A DNA stretch of 64,000 bases from Streptomyces sp. NBC_01351 (GTDB lineage: Bacteria; Actinomycetota; Actinomycetes; Streptomycetales; Streptomycetaceae): NCBI RefSeq assembly GCF_036237315.1, contig NZ_CP108356.1:1426001-1490000 (forward strand), given 5' to 3'. This document shows positions 59,080 to 64,000 of the stretch, one piece after another. The position numbers and the translations under genes were made by a program. The number at the start of each line of letters is the position of its first letter. Position 1 is the first letter of the stretch. Below the pieces are notes generated by a model. That model saw nothing but the letters and a program-made list of their open reading frames with translations, did no database searches and was not told the origin of the DNA.

Positions 59080-59167
59080 CGTTTCCCGCCTTCCGCGCCG
59101 ACACCGCCCGCCTCACCCGACGCTGCCCTTTATACGATTATTCGGACGAAGCCGCCCGTTATGGGAG

Positions 59168-59740
59168 TCAGCCCTTCCTCCCCAGCAGCGCCAGCAGCCG
59201 GGTCTGCGCGTTCGCCCCCGCCGGAACCTCCAGCGGCTCTGCGTACATGCCGCTGGCGGCGAGCGAGTCGGCGTACGGCATGACCTCCTTGATGGAGAAC
59301 TCGACGAGGTTGTCCGGGAGCCGGTCGTCGGCGCCGATGCCCCGGCAGAGGTCCCAGGTGTGCACGACGCAGTCGGCGGTCAGTTCGGAGCAGTACGCCG
59401 TTCCGAGCGCGGGCCCGTACGAGAGCCGCACGGTCCGGTCCAGCGCCCCGGGCGCGGCGAAGGCCGCGTGCGCGGCGGCGGAGGCGGCGTCCCAAGCCGC
59501 GTGGGGGTCCTCGCCGAGCACGTCCCCGGAGAAGGCGTCGCCGAGCTCCTCGACGGTGCGGCCGTCGGTGACCATGGGCGGGATCCAGAGCTGCTCCCCG
59601 GTGACGTGGTTGACCAGCGCCCGCACGTCCCACTCGGTGCAGGGGGTGGACGCGCCCCACTGGTCGTCCTTGACGGCGCGCAGCCGCTCACCGAAGAGCC
59701 GAAGCGCCTGGGCGTGCAGTTCGAGCAGCGTCTCGGGCAT
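59168..59740 (-). CDS. TIGR03086-like (DinB-fold) metal-binding protein
   Basis: 190 residues from ATG at 59740. Motif STPCTEWDVRALVNHVTGE is the signature first helix pair of the mycothiol-dependent maleylpyruvate isomerase / DinB-like family, followed by LTADCVVHTWDLCRG with the second His. Family proteins bind a metal and use mycothiol or bacillithiol. The function here is unknown. Confidence 0.85.
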   Translation of the reverse strand: MPETLLELHAQALRLFGERLRAVKDDQWGASTPCTEWDVRALVNHVTGEQLWIPPMVTDGRTVEELGDAFSGDVLGEDPHAAWDAASAAAHAAFAAPGALDRTVRLSYGPALGTAYCSELTADCVVHTWDLCRGIGADDRLPDNLVEFSIKEVMPYADSLAASGMYAEPLEVPAGANAQTRLLALLGRKG

Positions 59741-59942
59741 GGCCCTCACCGCCTTCCACCATGGGGATCTCCCGCACTTTCCCGTACGCGGCCCACTGTC
59801 CTCGCCCCCGCATTCCCCTGCCACCGGCACGGCCGACCCCCTTGCACGGCAAGGCTCCTGTCCACATGTCAAAACACCCATCTCACATAACGGCATGATC
59901 CTTTACGGTGGGAGCAACGCTTCGACGAGGAGGACTCCCGCG

Positions 59943-60761
59943 ATGAACGCCACGCACGAGACGGCCGTCTACACGCACGGCCACCACGAGTCGGTCCTGC
60001 GCTCACACCGCTGGCGCACAGCCGAGAACTCGGCCGCGTACCTGATCGGCGAGCTGCGGCCGGGCATGTCCGTACTGGACGTGGGCTGCGGGCCGGGCAC
60101 GATCACCGCCGACCTGGCGGAGCTGGTCGCGCCGGGCGGCCGCGTCACGGCGGTCGACGCGGCCGAGGACGTCGTCGAGCAGGCCCGCGCGTACGCGGCG
60201 GAACGCGGGGTGACGGGGGTGGAATTCGGTACGGCGGACGTCCACGCGCTCGGCTTCCCGGACGACACCTTCGACGTGGTCCACGCCCACCAGGTGCTGC
60301 AGCACGTGGGCGACCCGGTGCGGGCGCTGCGCGAGATGCGGCGGGTGTGCAGGCCGGGCGGGATCGTGGCGGCGCGGGACGCGGACTACGCGGCGATGAC
60401 CTGGTACCCGGCGGCGCCGGGCCTGGACACCTGGCAGAGCCTGTACCAGCGGGTGGCCCGCGCCAACGGCGGCGAACCGGACGCGGGGCGCCGGCTGCGG
60501 GCGTGGGCGCGGGCGGCGGGCTTCACGGACGTGACGTCCAGTGCGACCACGTGGGTCTTCGCCACGCCGGAGGAGACGGCGTGGTGGTCGTCCCTGTGGG
60601 CGGACCGGACGACGGCCTCGTCGTACGCGACGCTCGCCACCGAGGGCGGGCACGCCACGCCCGAGGCCCTGTCGTCCATCGCCGCCGCGTGGCGCGGCTG
60701 GGGTGCGGACGCGGATGCGTGGTTCTCGGTCCTGAACGGCGAGATCCTCTGTCGAGCCTGA
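59943..60761 (+). CDS. SAM-dependent methyltransferase (UbiE/Methyltransf_11-like)
   Basis: 272 residues from ATG at 59943, with GAGGAGGA 8 bases upstream. SAM motif LDVGCGPG is at 45-52, then AVDAAEDVV, ADVHALGFPDDTFDVVHAHQ, RRVCRPGGIVAARD. The C-terminal part (FATPEETAWWSSLWADRT) is typical of a large streptomycete methyltransferase subgroup. The substrate is unknown. An AT-richer promoter region lies at 59870-59910. Confidence 0.93.
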   Translation: MNATHETAVYTHGHHESVLRSHRWRTAENSAAYLIGELRPGMSVLDVGCGPGTITADLAELVAPGGRVTAVDAAEDVVEQARAYAAERGVTGVEFGTADVHALGFPDDTFDVVHAHQVLQHVGDPVRALREMRRVCRPGGIVAARDADYAAMTWYPAAPGLDTWQSLYQRVARANGGEPDAGRRLRAWARAAGFTDVTSSATTWVFATPEETAWWSSLWADRTTASSYATLATEGGHATPEALSSIAAAWRGWGADADAWFSVLNGEILCRA

Positions 60762-60779
60762 CCCTGCGGGCTGCGCCCC

Positions 60780-61004
60780 TCAAAGTCACCGCGGCCCCAC
60801 TGCTGGGGCTCCGCCCCAGACCCTCCCCCAGACTTCGTCCGGGGGGACCCCCACTCCTCAAACGCCGGAGGGGCTGAAATTGCCCTGCGGGCAATCCACA
60901 CAGCCCCTCCGGCCTTGAGCCGCGTCGAGCAGCCGGCATCAGCCAAAATCCAGCCTCGCCGGCGTTTGAGGCGCGGGGTCTGGGGCGGAGCCCCAGTAGC
61001 GGGG
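60780..61004. repeat. CTCAAACGCCGG repeat, intergenic double copy
   Basis: Inverted 21-base arms at 60856-60876 and 60951-60971 (starting CCTCAAACGCCGG and its complement), flanked by hairpins of GGGGCTCCGCCCC type at both ends, with a central GCCCTGCGGGC shared with the copy in the ABC gene. A third partial arm (CAGCCCCTCCGGCCTTGAG) is at 60901-60919. It fills the gap 60762-61026 between two convergent genes. Confidence 0.85.
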
Positions 61005-61026
61005 CCGCAGGCCAGCCCCCGGCCCC

Positions 61027-63009
61027 CTACCGCGGCGGCCGCATGCGGAAGTCGTACGCGGCCGGCAGCGGGCAGTTCGTGAGCATCGACCAGACCTCCG
61101 CCAGGGTCTCCTCACCCTCCCGCAGGTCCGCCACCGTGAAGCCCTCGTCGAAGACGCGCCGGGCCGCGCCCACATGCCCCTCCGCCGCAAGCAGCCGCGC
61201 CGCGAGCAGCCGGAAGCGCCCCTGTTCCCGCAGGGCCGGCCGCAGCCGGTCCCAGACGGCACGGGCCCCCGCCAGGCGGCCCACCGCGAGCAGCGCCGCC
61301 ATCGCCTCGCGCCCCAGCGCGGACTCCGCGGCCGTCCACGCCTCGCCGCCCCGGCTCTCCGCGAGCAGATCCTCGAAGGCCGCCGCGTACCCGTCGGCGG
61401 CCCGTTCCGCCGCGCCGGCCAGCGCGTCCGACGCCGCGAGGCAGCGCAGCAGCGGCCACCTCGACGGCGCCAGCGCCAGCCCGCGCTCCCAACTGCGTAC
61501 CGCCTGCGCCACGTCCCCCGCGTGCCACTGCGCCACGCCCAGGTGGTACTCCGTCAGCGGATCCGCCGGCGCGGTCTCCAGCATGTCCCGCCAGTGCGTG
61601 CCGACCAGGCTCGGCCCCGGCGGCGCCACCCGCCGCGGCGCGGGGAACACCCCTGTGCGCCACAGCTCCGCCCACGGAGCCTGCGCCTCGCCCAGCCCGG
61701 CTTCCTCGAAGGGGGTGCCGGGCAGTCGGAAGCCCCCGCACATCACTTCCAGCGCGCCCCAGCCGGAGCCGGCCGCCAGCCGCTCCCCCGGTTCCGAGTC
61801 CGCGCACTCGCGCCACGCCTTGTACGCCGCGTCCACGCGCTCGACCGGCAGCGCCCGGGCCAGCGCCCGCTCGGCCGCGCCCCGCGCCGTCGCCCAGTCC
61901 GCCCCGTGCACGGCCCCCGGCTCCGCCGCCAGCGGCCCGTACGCCTCCAGCCAGCTGAACTCCGCCCCGCCCTCCAGCCGTACGTGCTCCAGCTGGGTCC
62001 GGGCCAGCCCCGCCTGGATCTCCGCGTACCCGCCCGTGCCGGGCTCGGTCAGCCACTCCTGCCAGCGCCGCCCGCCCCGGCCCGCGCCCCACACGAAGAG
62101 CTTGCGGCCGCGCAGCCGCCCGGTGGAGGTCTGCGCCAGCCCGTACCCCTCGGCGTCCAGTGAGGCGATCCAGGGCCGGGCCCCGTCCTCGACCTCGTAG
62201 AAGAAGTCGGCCGGGTACTCGCTGCGCAGCGGGTACGTGCGGTCCGCGCCCTCCCACTCCGGTACGGGGATCCGCCGCAGCGAGCGCTCGTATCCGAAGT
62301 GCCAGGCCTCGTCGGCGGGGGCGAGGACCCGGGTGCCAGGGTCCTCGGGGACGGCGATGTTGGACCACCAGTAGACGGGCGCCGGCCGCTCGTGCGGATT
62401 GCGCACGCGGACGCCCACGTACAGGTACTCCGAGTTCTCGGGCAGCCACAGGTCCACCTGGAACGGCAGGTCGCGCAGCCGTTCCCACTCCCACAGCCTG
62501 ACCATCACTCCCCCGTCGGGGGCGGGTACGAGCGCGGCGTGCAGCGGCTCGCAGGAGAGGGTGGTGTGGCCGGTGGCGCCGATGTTCCACTCGATGCCAC
62601 CGGAGAACCAGGCTCCGTTCAGGGCGAAGTTCGCGGGCTGGAACACCGGGTTGTGGTACAGGAGTTCCCGGCCGGTCGGCAGGTGCACGAGCGAGTGGAT
62701 CCGCCCGCCGAGCCCCGGGAGCACGGTGACCCGCAGGTGTTCGTTCTCGATGACGACCGACTCGAACTCCGCCTCCTGCCGCTCCCGTTGGTACCCGTCC
62801 CGGATCCGGACGGGCAGCAGCGAGCGCAGCGGCTCGTACCCGAGCTGCCGCGCCATGTCGCGCGGCATCCCCTCCCGCGAGCGCCCGTCGAGACCCGCCT
62901 TCTCGAAAACGTGCACCTCGTCGGCGGTGCGCAGGGCGGGCAGCGGGTTGTCGGGTCCCAACGGGGCTGCGGGAAGGGTCAGTACGGCGCGTCGGACGGT
63001 GGTGGCCAT
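61027..63009 (-). CDS. DUF5107 protein with C-terminal TPR region
   Basis: 660 residues from ATG at 63009. Residues 60-380 are the DUF5107 domain (VTVLPGLGGRIHSLVHLPTGR, FSGGIEWNIGATGH, VYWWSNIAVPEDPGT), which has a galactose-mutarotase-like beta fold and occurs in carbohydrate-linked proteins. Residues about 490-650 are helical repeats (PLTEYHLGVAQWHAGDVAQA) like TPRs. It probably handles a sugar derivative in the cytoplasm; no signal peptide. The exact role is unknown. Confidence 0.85.
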   Translation of the reverse strand: MATTVRRAVLTLPAAPLGPDNPLPALRTADEVHVFEKAGLDGRSREGMPRDMARQLGYEPLRSLLPVRIRDGYQRERQEAEFESVVIENEHLRVTVLPGLGGRIHSLVHLPTGRELLYHNPVFQPANFALNGAWFSGGIEWNIGATGHTTLSCEPLHAALVPAPDGGVMVRLWEWERLRDLPFQVDLWLPENSEYLYVGVRVRNPHERPAPVYWWSNIAVPEDPGTRVLAPADEAWHFGYERSLRRIPVPEWEGADRTYPLRSEYPADFFYEVEDGARPWIASLDAEGYGLAQTSTGRLRGRKLFVWGAGRGGRRWQEWLTEPGTGGYAEIQAGLARTQLEHVRLEGGAEFSWLEAYGPLAAEPGAVHGADWATARGAAERALARALPVERVDAAYKAWRECADSEPGERLAAGSGWGALEVMCGGFRLPGTPFEEAGLGEAQAPWAELWRTGVFPAPRRVAPPGPSLVGTHWRDMLETAPADPLTEYHLGVAQWHAGDVAQAVRSWERGLALAPSRWPLLRCLAASDALAGAAERAADGYAAAFEDLLAESRGGEAWTAAESALGREAMAALLAVGRLAGARAVWDRLRPALREQGRFRLLAARLLAAEGHVGAARRVFDEGFTVADLREGEETLAEVWSMLTNCPLPAAYDFRMRPPR

Positions 63010-63100
63010 GAGGGAAATGGAACACGCCACGGAGGCCGATGCACAGTGGTTCCGCGCATCACCACCGGTCAGGATTACGCAAAGGCTCCCCGCAGGTGGC

Positions 63101-64000
63101 CTACGCGAAGGCGCCCGCCACCAGATCGGCCAGCAGCGCGCCCGCACGCCCGTCCGGATCCAGATCCGGGTCGTAGACGGTGACGTTCATCCCCACGCAG
63201 CGCGGCGAGCGCACCAACACCCCGAGCAGCTCGGAGAGTTCGTCCGGAATCAGGCCGCCGGGATCGGGGCTGTCCACGGCCGGCATGACGCCCGGGTCCA
63301 GTACGTCGGCGTCCAGATGCACCCAGAAGCCGTCGGTGACCGGCGGGTGCAGTCCCTCCAGGGCCATCCGCGCCACCGGCCCGGCGCCCCGCTCGCGGAT
63401 CGCCCCGACGGTGACCGCGTGAATCCCGGCCGCCCGCAGCTCGGTGAGGTCCGGGTCCCCGTCCCGCAGCCCGAAGAGCCGTACGTCCTCGTCCCGCAGG
63501 TACGGGGACCGCCCTTCCAGGTCGGCGAGATCGGCCTGGCCGCGCCCGGTGGAGAGGGCGAGCTCCTCGCCGGCGGCCGCGCCCACGGGCCCGTTCACGG
63601 CCTCGTTGCCCGGGTGGCGGAAGTCGGCGGAGCCGTCGATCGCCGCCAGTCCGTACCGCCCGAGCCTGCGCATCGCGAGGGCGGCGCCCAGCTGGATCGA
63701 GCAGTCTCCGCCGAGTACGACGGGGAACTCCCCCTCGCTCAGGTGCCGTTCGATGCGGTCGGCGAGGGTGAGGGTGTACGCGGCCAGGGCCTCGGCGTGG
63801 AACACGCCGTCGCCCTCCGCCCAGTCGCCGCGGTCGTAGCGCGGCGGGACCACCACCCCGCCCTCGCGCGCGCCGAGCCGGGCGAGGAGGCCCTGTTCGC
63901 GCAGGGCTCCGGCGAGCTTGTAGACGCCGGGCACGGTACCGGGCGCGGGCGGGCGCAGGCCGAGGTTGGACGGGGCATCGAGGAGCACGAGGGTTCGCAT
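63101..64000 (-). CDS. Arginase/agmatinase-fold protein with altered metal site
   Basis: 299 residues from ATG whose first base is the last base of the window. The ureohydrolase blocks are recognisable: VVLGGDCSIQLG (97-100 GGDC where arginases have GGDH), AAIDGSADFRHPGN (family DAHxD), WVHLDADVLDP (intact DxDxxDP). Two His ligands are thus Cys and Ser, so binuclear manganese binding is doubtful. A diverged activity or loss of activity is likely. Any operon partner lies beyond the window. Confidence 0.85.
   Translation of the reverse strand: MRTLVLLDAPSNLGLRPPAPGTVPGVYKLAGALREQGLLARLGAREGGVVVPPRYDRGDWAEGDGVFHAEALAAYTLTLADRIERHLSEGEFPVVLGGDCSIQLGAALAMRRLGRYGLAAIDGSADFRHPGNEAVNGPVGAAAGEELALSTGRGQADLADLEGRSPYLRDEDVRLFGLRDGDPDLTELRAAGIHAVTVGAIRERGAGPVARMALEGLHPPVTDGFWVHLDADVLDPGVMPAVDSPDPGGLIPDELSELLGVLVRSPRCVGMNVTVYDPDLDPDGRAGALLADLVAGAFA

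Overview
The window is a piece of an actinobacterial chromosome, almost certainly Streptomyces or a close relative. The DNA is very GC-rich, GTG and TTG starts are common, 4-base ATGA/GTGA gene overlaps are frequent, and the principal sigma factor is of the HrdB type with the long Lys/Ala-rich N-terminal region. Housekeeping markers are metG, folD, hrdB and one tRNA-Leu(GAG). Between them lie regulators, transporters and accessory cassettes. No prophage, CRISPR array or complete insertion sequence was seen.

Layout. 1-7.4 kb: an FAD enzyme, a thioredoxin-reductase-like flavoprotein divergent from an XRE-cupin regulator and a Nudix hydrolase (palindromic operator between them), a DHA2 drug exporter and a GH4 glycosidase. 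7.5-11.2 kb: an MmyB-type regulator facing a three-gene operon of HTH protein, HEXXH protease (ImmA/IrrE type) and 7-TM protein. 11.2-14.2 kb: membrane proteins, an alpha/beta hydrolase, and a monooxygenase start codon region cut off by a MITE-like remnant. 14.4-19.2 kb: metG, a sigma factor overlapping an IclR-like regulator, and tRNA-Leu. 19.4-26 kb: KAS III-like enzyme, FdhD, 2Fe-2S ferredoxin, SBF transporter with divergent LysR, and acyl-CoA synthetase. 26-31 kb: a branched-chain amino acid type ABC cassette under a twin-operator promoter; its two permeases and one ATPase form a single polypeptide joined by a linker encoded by an intergenic repeat. 31-37 kb: aldo-keto reductase, ricin-like protein, methyltransferase, pterin dehydratase, Tat-exported flavin amine-oxidase-like enzyme behind a perfect palindrome, second MmyB-type regulator, and a decayed POT peptide transporter. 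37.6-41.3 kb: folD with a ZTP riboswitch, a methyltransferase, and hrdB with a perfect SigR-type promoter. 41.3-49.3 kb: MoxR ATPase with a metallopeptidase/vWA partner, SRPBCC protein, membrane phosphatase, a MITE, a decayed resolvase-like protein, an MBL hydrolase and a DedA protein.

49.36-56.35 kb is the most notable block. It is a tight four-gene operon: a Trypco1-like protein, a trypsin-VMAP-C protein, a MoxR AAA+ ATPase, and a 1148-residue protein with vWA-like, pseudokinase and MinD-like domains. It matches the architecture of the vWA-MoxR-VMAP biological conflict systems. The MoxR ATPase would be the energy module, the large multi-domain protein the sensor or scaffold, and the protease the effector.

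56.3-64 kb: an MBL hydrolase with a tandem-repeat N-terminus, an aminotransferase-fold protein without its PLP lysine, a DinB-like protein, a methyltransferase, a second large copy of the intergenic repeat, a DUF5107/TPR protein and an arginase-fold protein with altered metal ligands.
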